Under the pieces are notes generated by a model. The model was given only the letters and a program-made list of their open reading frames with translations. It ran no database searches and had not been told where the DNA came from. This document shows positions 8,111 through 16,852 of a DNA stretch of 64,000 nucleotides, in pieces. The stretch lies in contig NZ_JADEVT010000012.1 in assembly GCF_030466625.1 (NCBI RefSeq), positions 39,953 to 103,952 on the forward strand, written 5' to 3'. Both the position numbers and the translations under genes were made by a program. Every line of letters starts with the position of its first letter. Positions within the stretch are counted from its first letter, which is position 1. The stretch is from Nocardioides sp. ChNu-153 (lineage in GTDB: Bacteria > Actinomycetota > Actinomycetes > Propionibacteriales > Nocardioidaceae).

Positions 8111-8869
8111 TCAGACCGCGGCGTTCACGTACTTGTCGTAGCCCTCGGCCTCCAGCTGGTCGGCCAGCTCGGGGCCGCCCTGCTCGGCGATGCGGCCGTT
8201 GACGAACACGTGCACGAAGTCGGGCTTGATGTAGCGCAGGATCCGCGTGTAGTGCGTGATCAGCAGGACGCCCTTGTCGCCGCCGGCCGAGAACCGGTTG
8301 ACGCCCTCGGAGACGACCTTGAGGGCGTCGATGTCGAGGCCGGAGTCGGTCTCGTCGAGCACGGCGACCTTGGGCTGCAGCAGGTTGAGCTGGGCGATCT
8401 CGTGGCGCTTCTTCTCGCCGCCGGAGAAGCCCTCGTTGACCGAGCGCTGCGAGAACGAGGCGTCGAGGCCGTTCTCGCCCATGGCTGCGTTGACGTCCTT
8501 CACCCACGTGCGCAGCTTGGGGGCCTCGCCGTCGATGGCGGTCTTGGCGGTGCGCAGGAAGTTGGCGACGGAGACGCCGGGCACCTCGACGGGGTACTGC
8601 ATGGCCAGGAAGAGGCCGGCGCGGGCGCGCTCGTCGACGCTCATCGCGAGGACGTCCTCGCCGTCGAGGGTGACGGTGCCGTCGGTGACGTCGTACTTGG
8701 GGTGGCCGGCGATGGAGTACGCCAGCGTCGACTTGCCGGACCCGTTGGGGCCCATGATGGCGTGGGTCTCGCCGTCCTTGATGGTCAGCGTGACGCCCTT
8801 GAGGATCTCCTTGGCGCCGTCCTCGGTGCTCACCGAGACGTGCAGGTCCTTGATCTCCAGCGTGCTCAT
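8111..8869 (-). CDS. sufC: SufC Fe-S assembly ATPase
   Basis: SufC is the ABC-type ATPase of the SufBCD scaffold. The 252-residue protein has Walker A GPNGSGKST (40-48), the family signature FSGGEKKR and Walker B with AVLDETDSGLD, all hallmarks of SufC. ATG 8869 begins MSTLEIKDLHV and is preceded by a GAGAGAAG stretch. The gene is followed on the minus strand by sufS and preceded by the Rieske ferredoxin gene. Confidence 0.96.
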   Translation of the reverse strand: MSTLEIKDLHVSVSTEDGAKEILKGVTLTIKDGETHAIMGPNGSGKSTLAYSIAGHPKYDVTDGTVTLDGEDVLAMSVDERARAGLFLAMQYPVEVPGVSVANFLRTAKTAIDGEAPKLRTWVKDVNAAMGENGLDASFSQRSVNEGFSGGEKKRHEIAQLNLLQPKVAVLDETDSGLDIDALKVVSEGVNRFSAGGDKGVLLITHYTRILRYIKPDFVHVFVNGRIAEQGGPELADQLEAEGYDKYVNAAV

Positions 8870-8937
8870 GTCTTCTCTCGTCTCCAGCTCGGGTGTCTCG
8901 AAGTCAGGGGGTACGACGCGGGGCGTCGCGCCGGGCG

Positions 8938-9273
8938 TCAGCCCGGGGTGACGCCGTTCAGCGTCGTGGCCACGTCGACGTACAGGTCGTCGCCGCGGAC
9001 CTCCACGGGGAAGGTCGCGACCGGCTCGGTCGCCGGGAGGCCGCTGGGGGCGCCGGTGCGCAGGTCGAACTCCGACCCGTGCAGCCAGCACTCGATGCGG
9101 CAGTCGGCGACGTCGCCCTCGGAGAGGGCGACCGCCGCGTGGCTGCACAGGTCCTCGACGGCGAAGAACTCGTCGCCCTCGCGGGCGATCGCCAGGTCCT
9201 GGTCACCGATGGTGACGGCCAGGGCCTCCCCCGCCGCCACGTCGCCCGTCGCGCAGGCTCGCTCGAAGCCCAT
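8938..9273 (-). CDS. Rieske [2Fe-2S] ferredoxin in the SUF operon
   Basis: The 111-residue soluble protein resembles ferredoxins of non-heme dioxygenase systems. The Rieske ligands are Cys43 and His45 (CSH) and Cys62 and His65 (CWLH). There is no signal peptide or disulfide cysteine pair, so it is a cytoplasmic low-potential type. It is encoded between sufD (3 bases upstream) and sufC, an arrangement common in actinobacteria outside the mycobacteria. It may supply electrons during cluster building, but its role there is not established. Confidence 0.92.
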   Translation of the reverse strand: MGFERACATGDVAAGEALAVTIGDQDLAIAREGDEFFAVEDLCSHAAVALSEGDVADCRIECWLHGSEFDLRTGAPSGLPATEPVATFPVEVRGDDLYVDVATTLNGVTPG

Positions 9274-9276
9274 CGC

Positions 9277-10461
9277 TCAGGCCGTCGGCTTCTCGGCGAG
9301 CACGTGGCGCTCGAGCTCGGACTCGACGACCGCCAGCAGGCGCTCCTCCAGCTCGGGCACGCCGACGCGGCGGATGAGGTCGTCGAAGAAGCCGTGCACG
9401 ACGAGGCGGCGGGCCTCGGGCTCCGAGATGCCGCGCGAGCGCAGGTAGAACAGCTGCTCGTCGTCGAAGCGGCCGGTCGCGGACGCGTGGCCCGCGCCCT
9501 CGATCTCGCCGGTCTCGATCTCCAGGTTCGGCACCGAGTCGGCCTGGCAGCCGTCGGTGAGCACGAGGTTGCGGTTCTCCTCGTAGGTCTCGATGCCCTC
9601 GGCGACCTTGCGGATGAGCACGTTGCCGATCCAGACCGTGTGCGCTCCCTCGCCCTGCAGCGCGCCCTTGTAGACCACGTTGCTCTTGGTGCGCGGCGCG
9701 GTGTGGTCGGCGAAGAGGCGGTGCTCGATGTGCTGGCCCGCGTCCGCGAAGTAGAGCCCGAGCAGCTCGGCCTCGCCGCCGGGGCCGGCGTACTCGACGT
9801 TGGTCGTCGTGCGCACGAGGTCGCCGCCGATGGTGAACTCGCTGGCCCGCACGCGGGCGTCGCGCCCGACGCGGATGCCGACCTGGCCGGCGTGCACGCT
9901 CTCGTCGTCCCAGTCGTTGACCGTGACGAGGTCGAGCTGCGCGCCGTCGCCGACGAGCACGGAGGTCGCGTGGCTGTAGCGGGCCGCGCCCGCGTGCTCG
10001 ACGAGCACCGTGGCCCTCGCGTGGCGCCCGACGCGGATGACGAGGTGGCCCCAGACGACCGCGTCGAGGCCCGTGCCGCGCAGGTCGAGACGCACCGGCT
10101 CGGTCAGCTCGGCGTCGGCGGGCACGTCGAGGAGCAGGACGTCGCCACCGTGCGCGACCGCGAGCGCCGCGAGGCGGTCCGACGGCAGGAACTCGCCGAG
10201 CTCGCGCGCCTCGTCCGCCCCGATCGGCGTGAGCGTCACGCCGGCGGGCAGCTGCGTCGTCCACTCGAGGTGCGCGTCCGAGGGCGCGTCGTCGAGCAGG
10301 CCCCGGAGCCGCTTCAGCGGCGTGAACCGCCAGATCTCCTCGCGGCCCGTCGGGACCGGGTGGAGCGCCAGGTCGTACGACGGCTCGGGGTGCAGGTGGC
10401 TGGAGACCTTGCCGGTCTCCACCGCCCGCGCGGCGGCGGGCGTCTCGTCGATCACAGTCAC
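9277..10461 (-). CDS. sufD: SufD Fe-S assembly scaffold subunit
   Basis: The 394-residue protein is SufD, partner of SufB in the SufBC2D scaffold. The C-terminal core shows typical beta-helix and C-terminal motifs: ASATGRFDDEQLFYLRSRGI, then HGFFDDLIRRV, which contacts SufC. The N-terminal part is more divergent, as usual. It starts with GTG at 10461, and a second GTG two codons later is possible. It follows sufB by 58 bases. Confidence 0.94.
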   Translation of the reverse strand: MTVIDETPAAARAVETGKVSSHLHPEPSYDLALHPVPTGREEIWRFTPLKRLRGLLDDAPSDAHLEWTTQLPAGVTLTPIGADEARELGEFLPSDRLAALAVAHGGDVLLLDVPADAELTEPVRLDLRGTGLDAVVWGHLVIRVGRHARATVLVEHAGAARYSHATSVLVGDGAQLDLVTVNDWDDESVHAGQVGIRVGRDARVRASEFTIGGDLVRTTTNVEYAGPGGEAELLGLYFADAGQHIEHRLFADHTAPRTKSNVVYKGALQGEGAHTVWIGNVLIRKVAEGIETYEENRNLVLTDGCQADSVPNLEIETGEIEGAGHASATGRFDDEQLFYLRSRGISEPEARRLVVHGFFDDLIRRVGVPELEERLLAVVESELERHVLAEKPTA

Positions 10462-10519
10462 AGTCGTCTCTTCGTCGTCTCTTGTCGTCGGGGTGCGGTG
10501 GAGCGGGGGGCCGCCGGCG

Positions 10520-11947
10520 TCAGCCGACGGCGCCCTCCATCTGCAGCTCGATGAGGCGGTTGAGCTCCAGGGCGTACTCCATCGGGAGCTCCTTGGCGAT
10601 CGGCTCGACGAAGCCGCGCACGATCATCGCCATCGCCTCGTCCTCCGCCAGGCCGCGGCTCATCAGGTAGAACAGCTGGTCCTCGGAGACCTTCGAGACG
10701 CTCGCCTCGTGGCCCATGGACACGTCGTCCTCGCGGATGTCGACGTACGGGTACGTGTCGGAGCGGCTGATCTGGTCGACCAGCAGCGCGTCGCACAGCA
10801 CGTTGGACTTCGAGCCGTAGGCGCCCTCGTTGACCTGGATCAGGCCTCGGTACGACGTGCGCCCGCCGCCCCGCGCGACCGACTTCGACAGGATCGAGCT
10901 GGACGTGTGGGGCGCGGCGTGCACCATCTTCGCGCCGGCGTCCTGGTGCTGGCCCTCGCCCGCGAACGCGATCGACAACGTCTCGCCCTTGGCGTGCTCG
11001 CCCATGAGGTAGACGGCCGGGTACTTCATCGTCACCTTGGAGCCGATGTTGCCGTCGACCCACTCCATCGTCGCGCCGGCGTCGCAGGTCGCGCGCTTGG
11101 TGACGAGGTTGTAGACGTTGTTCGACCAGTTCTGGATCGTCGTGTAGCGGACGCGGGCGCCCTTCTTCACGACGATCTCGACGACGGCCGAGTGCAGCGA
11201 GTCCGAGCTGTAGATCGGCGCGGTGCAGCCCTCGACGTAGTGCACGTACGAGTCCTCGTCGGCGATGATCAGCGTCCGCTCGAACTGGCCCATGTTCTCC
11301 GTGTTGATGCGGAAGTAGGCCTGGAGCGGGATGTCGACGTGGACGCCCTTGGGCACGTAGATGAACGAGCCGCCGGACCACACCGCGGTGTTGAGCGCCG
11401 AGAACTTGTTGTCACCGACGGGGATGACGGTGCCGAAGTACTCCTTGAAGAGCTCCTCGTGCTCCTTCAGCGCCGTGTCGGTGTCGACGAAGATGACGCC
11501 CTTCTCCTCGAGGTCCTCGCGGATCGAGTGGTAGACGACCTCGGACTCGTACTGCGCCGCGACACCGGCGACGAGGCGCTGCTTCTCCGCCTCGGGGATG
11601 CCGAGCTTGTCGTAGGTGTTCTTGATGTCCTCCGGCAGCTCCTCCCAGCTGGTGGCCTGCTTCTCGGAGGAGCGCACGAAGTACTTGATGTTGTCGAAGT
11701 CGATGGTCTCGAGCTCCGCGCCCCACTGGGGCATGGGCTTGCGACCGAAGAGCTTCAGGCCCTTCATCCGCAGGTCGAGCATCCACTGGGGCTCGTTCTT
11801 CTTGCCCGAGATGTCGGCCACGACGGCCTCGTTGAGGCCGCGCTGCGCGGCGGCGCCGGCGGCGTCGCTGTCGGACCAGCCGAACTCGTAGCGGCCGATG
11901 CCGGCCAGGCCGGGGTTGAGCTCGTCGATGCTCGGTGAGGTCGTCAT
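10520..11947 (-). CDS. sufB: SufB Fe-S assembly scaffold subunit
   Basis: The 475-residue SufB is the main cluster-building subunit. It is highly conserved here: [29 protein letters not shown] [10 protein letters not shown], and the C-terminal [20 protein letters not shown]. No intein is present, unlike in several mycobacteria. ATG 11947 is preceded by GGAG at 8 bases and overlaps the sufR stop as ATGA, so translation of sufB is probably coupled to sufR. Confidence 0.97.
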   Translation of the reverse strand: MTTSPSIDELNPGLAGIGRYEFGWSDSDAAGAAAQRGLNEAVVADISGKKNEPQWMLDLRMKGLKLFGRKPMPQWGAELETIDFDNIKYFVRSSEKQATSWEELPEDIKNTYDKLGIPEAEKQRLVAGVAAQYESEVVYHSIREDLEEKGVIFVDTDTALKEHEELFKEYFGTVIPVGDNKFSALNTAVWSGGSFIYVPKGVHVDIPLQAYFRINTENMGQFERTLIIADEDSYVHYVEGCTAPIYSSDSLHSAVVEIVVKKGARVRYTTIQNWSNNVYNLVTKRATCDAGATMEWVDGNIGSKVTMKYPAVYLMGEHAKGETLSIAFAGEGQHQDAGAKMVHAAPHTSSSILSKSVARGGGRTSYRGLIQVNEGAYGSKSNVLCDALLVDQISRSDTYPYVDIREDDVSMGHEASVSKVSEDQLFYLMSRGLAEDEAMAMIVRGFVEPIAKELPMEYALELNRLIELQMEGAVG

Positions 11948-12720
11948 GCTGACGCTCCGTTCTGCTCGGGGTTCTGCGCGGGGTCCTGCTCGGGGTGGGG
12001 CACGGGGTGGGGCACGGGGTGCTGCGGGGGGTGGATCGATCGGGGGACGTCCGGGATGCACGTGGTGCAGACGCCGTCGCCGTGGGCGATGGTCGCCAGG
12101 CGCTGCACGTGGCGCCCGAGGACCGCGCTGATGGCCTCGGTCTCGGCCTCGCACAGCTGGGGGAACTCCTGGGCGACGTGCGAGACGGGGCAGTGCTGCT
12201 GGCACAGCTGCGGGCCCACGGGGGACTCGCGCACGCCCGCGGCGTACCCCTCCTCGGTCAGCACGCGCGCGAGCACCTCGGCCGGGGTGAGGTCGGGGTG
12301 CTGGTCGCGCACGCGGGTGAAGTCACGCTCGATGAACGCCACGCGGCGCCGCGAGAATTCCAGCACGGCCTCGTCGCCGCCGGTCTCGGAGAGGAACCGC
12401 AGGGCCTGCACGGCGAGGTCGTCGTAGGTGTGGTCGAACTGCTCGCGGCCGGCCTCGGTGAGCGCGAACACGCGGGCGGGACGGCCCCGGCCGCGGGTGC
12501 CGCGGACCCGCTGCTCGCGGGCCTCGAGCACGCCCTCCTCGACGAGCTGGTCGAGGTGGCGGCGGACCGCGGCGGCCGTCAGGTCGAGGGCCGCGGCGAG
12601 GTCGGCGGCCGTCGAGGGGCCTGCCTGGAGGATGGTCCGCACGACGCGCGCCCGCGTGGGGGCGTCGGCGACGGCACCCCGGGCGGCACCCGGTCGCACC
12701 TGTCCTCCGTCGAATTGCAC
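11944..12720 (-). CDS. sufR: SufR, Fe-S-sensing repressor of the SUF operon
   Basis: The 258-residue regulator has an N-terminal winged helix (about 25-95; [20 protein letters not shown]) and a C-terminal cysteine set (Cys173, Cys177, Cys190, Cys218, Cys221) that fits an Fe-S cluster sensor. SufR relatives repress their operon when the cluster is loaded. It is the first gene of the operon. GTG 12720 follows a CACACT -10 box by 6 bases. The last 30 residues are a repetitive His/Pro/Gln tail ([16 protein letters not shown]). Confidence 0.93.
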   Translation of the reverse strand: MQFDGGQVRPGAARGAVADAPTRARVVRTILQAGPSTAADLAAALDLTAAAVRRHLDQLVEEGVLEAREQRVRGTRGRGRPARVFALTEAGREQFDHTYDDLAVQALRFLSETGGDEAVLEFSRRRVAFIERDFTRVRDQHPDLTPAEVLARVLTEEGYAAGVRESPVGPQLCQQHCPVSHVAQEFPQLCEAETEAISAVLGRHVQRLATIAHGDGVCTTCIPDVPRSIHPPQHPVPHPVPHPEQDPAQNPEQNGASA

Positions 12721-12756
12721 AACACGAGTGTGACGTTATTGCCGGGGCCTCTTCAA
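12718..12756 (-). promoter_or_regulatory. suf operon promoter with candidate SufR operator
   Basis: On the minus strand TTGAAG (12751-12756), an 18-base spacer and CACACT (12727-12732) lead to GTG 12720 after 6 bases, a good leaderless promoter. The plus strand reads ACAC-GAG-TGTGA across the -10 box. This resembles the ACACT-N5-TGTGA site described for mycobacterial SufR, with a shorter gap. The operator role is inferred. Confidence 0.5.
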
Positions 12757-12795
12757 GCAAGGGTGGCCTAACCCTCCCCGGCGCGGCCCGGCTCC

Positions 12796-12808
12796 TACAC
12801 TTGCCCGG
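12796..12808 (+). promoter_or_regulatory. -10 box of a leaderless promoter (ABC transporter ATPase)
   Basis: TACACT at 12796-12801 is followed 6 bases later by GTG 12808. It lies back to back with the suf promoter in an 87-base intergenic region. Confidence 0.55.
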
Positions 12809-13764
12809 TGTCCGCGCCCGCTCCCGCCGTCGAGATCGACGGCCTGGTGATGCGGTACGGCGACACCCTCGCCGTCGACGGCCTCTCCCTCGACGTGGCG
12901 GCCGGGTCCATCACGGCGGTGCTCGGCCCGAACGGGGCCGGCAAGACCACGACGCTGGAGACGTGCGAGGGCTTCCGGCGCCCGCACGCCGGCACCGTGC
13001 GGGTCCTCGGGCTCGACCCGGTCCGCGACCGCGCCGCACTCCTCCCTCGCATCGGCGTCATGCTCCAGGCCGGCGGCGCGTGGTCGGGCGTGCGGGCCGT
13101 CGAGATGCTGCGCCACGTGGCCGCGCTCCACGCGCACCCGCTGCCCGTCGACCTGCTCGTGGAGCGGCTCGGGCTCGGCGAGTGCGGGCGCACGCCGTAC
13201 CGGCGCCTGTCGGGCGGCCAGCAGCAGCGGCTGGGGCTCGCGATGGCGCTCGTCGGGCGCCCCGAGCTGCTCTTCGTCGACGAGCCCACCGCCGGCATGG
13301 ACCCGGCGATCCGGCGCACGACCTGGGAGCTCCTCGAGGAGCTGCGCGCCGACGGCGTCACGACGGTGCTGACGACGCACTACCTCGACGAGGCCGAGCG
13401 GCTGGCCGACCACGTGCACGTCATCGACCACGGGCAGCTCATCGCCAGCGGCACGCCGTACGAGCTCACGAAGGCCGGCGGCGCCGCCACCATCCGGCTC
13501 GTCGTCACCGAGCCGTTCCCGCCCGACGCCCCGGCGTCGCTCGGCGCGGCCCTCGGGCCGGCCACGGAGGTCCTCGCCATCAACGCCCAGAGCCTGCTCA
13601 TCACGGGTCCCGCCGACGCGTCCACGCTGGCCACGGTGTCGGCCTGGTGCGAGCAGCACGGTGTCCTGCCCGAGTCGCTGACGCTCGGCCAGCGCACGCT
13701 CGAGGACGTCTTCCTCCAGCTCACCGGGCGCGAGCTCGGCACCCCCGCGGTGGGCGCGTCGTGA
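12808..13764 (+). CDS. ABC transporter ATP-binding protein (DrrA/CcmA-like)
   Basis: The 318-residue ATPase has Walker A GPNGAGKTT (about 43-51), signature LSGGQQQR, Walker B LLFVDEPTAGMD and the switch histidine in TTHYLDEAE. The C-terminal about 90 residues form the extra domain seen in DrrA-like exporters. It overlaps the following permease gene as GTGA, so the two form one transporter. Position beside ctaA is common in actinobacteria. The substrate is unknown, and a link to heme or cytochrome assembly is only contextual. Confidence 0.9.
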   Translation: MSAPAPAVEIDGLVMRYGDTLAVDGLSLDVAAGSITAVLGPNGAGKTTTLETCEGFRRPHAGTVRVLGLDPVRDRAALLPRIGVMLQAGGAWSGVRAVEMLRHVAALHAHPLPVDLLVERLGLGECGRTPYRRLSGGQQQRLGLAMALVGRPELLFVDEPTAGMDPAIRRTTWELLEELRADGVTTVLTTHYLDEAERLADHVHVIDHGQLIASGTPYELTKAGGAATIRLVVTEPFPPDAPASLGAALGPATEVLAINAQSLLITGPADASTLATVSAWCEQHGVLPESLTLGQRTLEDVFLQLTGRELGTPAVGAS

Positions 13765-14537
13765 GCGCGGGCACCTTCACCCCCGCGCCCGGCGCCGCCC
13801 CGTTCCCCCGGCAGGTCCTCGCGCAGGCGTCGATAGAGACGCGGCTGATGCTGCGCAACGGCGAGCAGCTGCTCGTCGCCCTCGTCATCCCCGTCCTCGC
13901 GCTCGTCGGCGGCGTCGTGGCCGCGGAGCGCGGCGGGATCGAGCTCGACGGCCGCGCGGTCGACGTGCTCACCCCCGGGGTGCTGGCCCTCGCCGTGATG
14001 TCGACGGCGTTCACGTCCCTGGCGATCGCCACCGGGTTCGAGCGCCGCTACGGGCTCATCAAGCGTCTCGGCGCCTCCCCGCTCTCCCGCACCGGCCTGC
14101 TGCTCGGCAAGCTCGGTGCCCTGCTCGTCGTGCAGGCCGTGCAGGCGGTCGTGCTGGTCGCGCTCGCCCTGGCCCTGGGCTGGAGCCCGGACGGTGGTGT
14201 CGTCGGCGGTCTCCTGGCCGTGCCCGTGGCGCTGGTCGGCTCCGCGGCCTTCGCCGCGCTCGGCCTGCTCCTCGCCGGCACGCTCCGGGCCGAGGCGACG
14301 CTGGCCGTGGCCAACCTGGTCTACCTGCTGCTCCTCGTCGGCGGCGCCGTCGTGCTCCCCCGCTCGTCGTACGGCGGGGTGGGCGAGGCCCTCGTCGTGC
14401 TGCCGTCGGCCGCGCTCGGCGACGCCCTGCGTGCGGCCCTGTCCGAGGGCCGGCTCGCCCTCGTGCCCGTCCTCGTCCTCGCGGTGTGGGCCCTCGTGGG
14501 CGCCGCGGCCGTGTCCCGAACCTTCCGCTGGGAGTGA
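13761..14537 (+). CDS. ABC-2 type transporter permease
   Basis: The 258-residue membrane protein has about six hydrophobic segments in the ABC-2 pattern: MLRNGEQLLVALVIPVLALVGG near the start, then RYGLIKRLGASPLSRTGLL in the loop before the later helices. GTG 13761 overlaps the ATPase stop (GTGA). ctaA begins 1 base after its stop, so the three genes are probably one transcript. Confidence 0.88.
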   Translation: MSAGTFTPAPGAAPFPRQVLAQASIETRLMLRNGEQLLVALVIPVLALVGGVVAAERGGIELDGRAVDVLTPGVLALAVMSTAFTSLAIATGFERRYGLIKRLGASPLSRTGLLLGKLGALLVVQAVQAVVLVALALALGWSPDGGVVGGLLAVPVALVGSAAFAALGLLLAGTLRAEATLAVANLVYLLLLVGGAVVLPRSSYGGVGEALVVLPSAALGDALRAALSEGRLALVPVLVLAVWALVGAAAVSRTFRWE

Positions 14538-14538
14538 G

Positions 14539-15471
14539 ATGAACCCCTCCGTCACCGACGACGTCGTCGTGGCTGCCGCGCCGCGCAACCGGAGCCTCGC
14601 CGAGCGCCTGGTCGTGCCGCTCGCGGTCGCGAACCTGGTCGCCAACATCGGCATCGTGCTGACCGGGGGCGTCGTGCGGCTGACGGGCTCGGGCCTGGGC
14701 TGCCCCACGTGGCCGCGCTGCACCGACGACTCCTACGTGCCGCACGGCAGCCTCGGCATCCACGGCGCCATCGAGTTCGGCAACCGCCTGCTGACCTTCG
14801 CGCTGGCGATCGTCGCGCTGGCGACCTTCGTCGCCGCGTGGCGCGCGGGCCGGGCGCGCGCGGCGCGGCTGGCGTTCCTCGTCGGCCTCGGGGTGCCGGC
14901 GCAGGCCGTGATCGGCGGCATCACGGTGCTGACCGACCTGAACCCCTGGATCGTCGCGCTCCACCTCCTGCTGTCGCTGGCGATGGTCGGGGTGTGCGTG
15001 CTGCTCCTCGACGTGCTGCGCCACCCGCTCACGGGCGGGAGCGCGACCGCGGTGCGGCACTCCCCCGTCGTACGACGGGTGGCCCTCGCCGTCTTCGCCG
15101 CCGGCTGGGTGGCGCTCTACCTCGGCACGATCGTGACCGGCAGCGGACCGCACGCCGGCGACGCCGACTCCCCGCGGACCGGTCTCGACCCGGAGCTGTT
15201 CTCCCGCATCCACGCCGCGTCGGTGTACGCGCTCGTCGGGCTCACGCTCGCCGCGCTCGTCCTGGCCCGCCGCAGCGGCGACGCGCTGCTCGTGAAGGCT
15301 GTCGCCGTGCTCGTCGCGGTCGAGCTGGGGCAGGGCGCGGTCGGCTACCTGCAGTACTTCAACGGGCTGCCCATCGTGCTCGTGGCGATCCACCTCGTCG
15401 GCGCCGCGGTGACCTCCGCCGCCGTCACGTGGGTGCTCGTGCGGGCGCTGCGCCGCGCCGTACCCGCCTGA
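14539..15471 (+). CDS. ctaA: Heme A synthase
   Basis: CtaA converts heme O to heme A for aa3-type cytochrome oxidase. The 310-residue membrane protein shows TGGVVRLTGSGLGCPTWPRC with the extracellular Cys pair, the heme-ligand histidines in IHGAIEFGNRLL and ALHLLLSLAMVG, and a second half that repeats the fold (RIHAASVYALVG, VAIHLVGAAV). ATG 14539 is 1 base after the permease stop, and the preceding GGGAG can serve as the ribosome site. It is convergent with ctaB. Confidence 0.94.
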   Translation: MNPSVTDDVVVAAAPRNRSLAERLVVPLAVANLVANIGIVLTGGVVRLTGSGLGCPTWPRCTDDSYVPHGSLGIHGAIEFGNRLLTFALAIVALATFVAAWRAGRARAARLAFLVGLGVPAQAVIGGITVLTDLNPWIVALHLLLSLAMVGVCVLLLDVLRHPLTGGSATAVRHSPVVRRVALAVFAAGWVALYLGTIVTGSGPHAGDADSPRTGLDPELFSRIHAASVYALVGLTLAALVLARRSGDALLVKAVAVLVAVELGQGAVGYLQYFNGLPIVLVAIHLVGAAVTSAAVTWVLVRALRRAVPA

Positions 15472-15627
15472 GCGGCGGCAGCAACAGCCGCGCGGGACGT
15501 CATGCGGAGCGAGCGCCCTGGACCACGATCGGGATGACGTCCCGGGCGGCAGCAATGGCCGCCGCCACACCCCGGCAGGACGCCACACGCGTACGCCGCC
15601 CGGGCCGCCGCGCCGCGGGCCCCGGGC
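15472..15627. repeat. Intergenic hairpin repeat, copy 1 (between convergent ctaA and ctaB)
   Basis: The arms CGGGACGTCAT (15493-15503) and ATGACGTCCCG (15534-15544) form an 11-bp perfect stem around a 30-base loop. The same arms and inner bases (GACGTCATGC.GAG and TCGGGATGACGTCC) recur at 36407-36456. GGCGGCAGCAA followed by a purine/pyrimidine pair and GCCGC occurs on both sides of this copy. It may act as a bidirectional terminator here. Confidence 0.6.
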
Positions 15628-16671
15628 TCAGCCGATCAGCGGGTCGATCGCGATGGCGACGAAGAGCAGCGACAGGTAGAGGTTCGAGGAGTGGAACAGC
15701 CGCATGGGGCGGATGACCGAGAGGTCCTCCGTGCCGACGGCGCGACGCCACATGCGGTGCGCCTCGACGAGGAAGACCGCGCCCAGGACGGTGGCGGCGG
15801 CGGGGTAGAACCACCCGGTGCCCGCGACCGGCCACAGCAGCAGCGAGACGGCGACGGTGGCCCACGAGTAGAGGACGACCTGGCGGCCGACCGAACCCGC
15901 GGGCGCCACCACCGGCAGCATCGGCACGGCGACGTTCGCGTAGTCCTCGCGGTAGCGCAGCGCGAGCGCCCACGTGTGCGGCGGCGTCCAGAAGAAGACG
16001 ATGAGGAAGCAGACCACCGGCGGCCACGCGAGCTCGCCGGTCACCGCCGTCCAGCCGATGAGCGCCGGGAAGCAGCCCGCGGCGCCGCCCCAGACGACGT
16101 TCTGCGTGGTGCGGCGCTTCAGCACCATCGTGTAGACGAGCACGTAGAACGCGTTCGCCGACACCGACAGCAGCGCCGAGAGCGGGTTGACGAAAGCGAG
16201 GAACACCGCCGTCGAGACCACCCCGAGCGTCAGGCCGAACACGAGCGCGGCCCGCGGCGTCACGATGTGCCGCGGCAGCGCGCGACGGCGCGTGCGGCGC
16301 ATCTGCTCGTCGATGTCGCGGTCGTAGACGCAGTTGAGGGCCGAGGCCGAGCCCGCCGACAGGGTGCCCGCGACGACGGTCGCGAGCACGACGCCCAGCT
16401 CGGGCACGCCGCGGGCGGCGAAGAACATCACGGGGACGGTGGTGAGCAGCAGCAGCTCGATGACGCGCGGCTTGGTGAGCCCGACGTACGCCGCGACCAC
16501 GTCGCGCAGCGACGGGCGACCGGCGGGCGGCTCCTCGCGGACCCCAAGGTCGTCGGCCGTCTCCTCCTCGCCCGTCGTGGGCGGGACCGCCGGGAGCTGC
16601 GCCTCGACCTGACGGTCGGTCGGTCCGTCCGCTCGCGCTGCGGAGGAGGCCGACTGTCCGGCGAAGTTCAC
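15628..16671 (-). CDS. ctaB: Protoheme IX farnesyltransferase (heme O synthase)
   Basis: CtaB attaches the farnesyl chain to protoheme, the step before CtaA. The 347-residue protein has an N-terminal soluble stretch of about 60 residues, then the UbiA-type prenyltransferase core. [19 protein letters not shown] leads in, and [18 protein letters not shown] is the Asp-rich diphosphate-binding motif. Eight or nine hydrophobic helices follow. GTG 16671 has GAGGA 6 bases upstream and begins VNFAGQSAS. It is divergent from tkt. Confidence 0.95.
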   Translation of the reverse strand: MNFAGQSASSAARADGPTDRQVEAQLPAVPPTTGEEETADDLGVREEPPAGRPSLRDVVAAYVGLTKPRVIELLLLTTVPVMFFAARGVPELGVVLATVVAGTLSAGSASALNCVYDRDIDEQMRRTRRRALPRHIVTPRAALVFGLTLGVVSTAVFLAFVNPLSALLSVSANAFYVLVYTMVLKRRTTQNVVWGGAAGCFPALIGWTAVTGELAWPPVVCFLIVFFWTPPHTWALALRYREDYANVAVPMLPVVAPAGSVGRQVVLYSWATVAVSLLLWPVAGTGWFYPAAATVLGAVFLVEAHRMWRRAVGTEDLSVIRPMRLFHSSNLYLSLLFVAIAIDPLIG

Positions 16672-16852
16672 AGGTGTCCTCGGGTGGTGCGGCGCCCTCG
16701 GGAGCTCGGGGCTCCTCACGGGCGGACGGTCGAGTGCGGGGTCGAGTCTAGACCCCCTCAGCAGTAGGCTCGGCATCGGCGGCGGTGCCGGGCGACGACC
16801 CGGGTACCGAGGTCGTGCCGCACCATCACCGAGCACATCCGAGAGGACCTTC
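16672..16852. promoter_or_regulatory. Divergent ctaB / tkt promoter region
   Basis: Two -10-like boxes face away from each other: TAGACT on the minus strand (16745-16750) for ctaB, giving a leader of about 65 bases, and TAGGCT on the plus strand (16765-16770) for tkt, with a leader of about 75 bases. Both genes have separate ribosome sites, unlike the leaderless genes nearby. Matching -35 boxes are not obvious. Confidence 0.4.
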
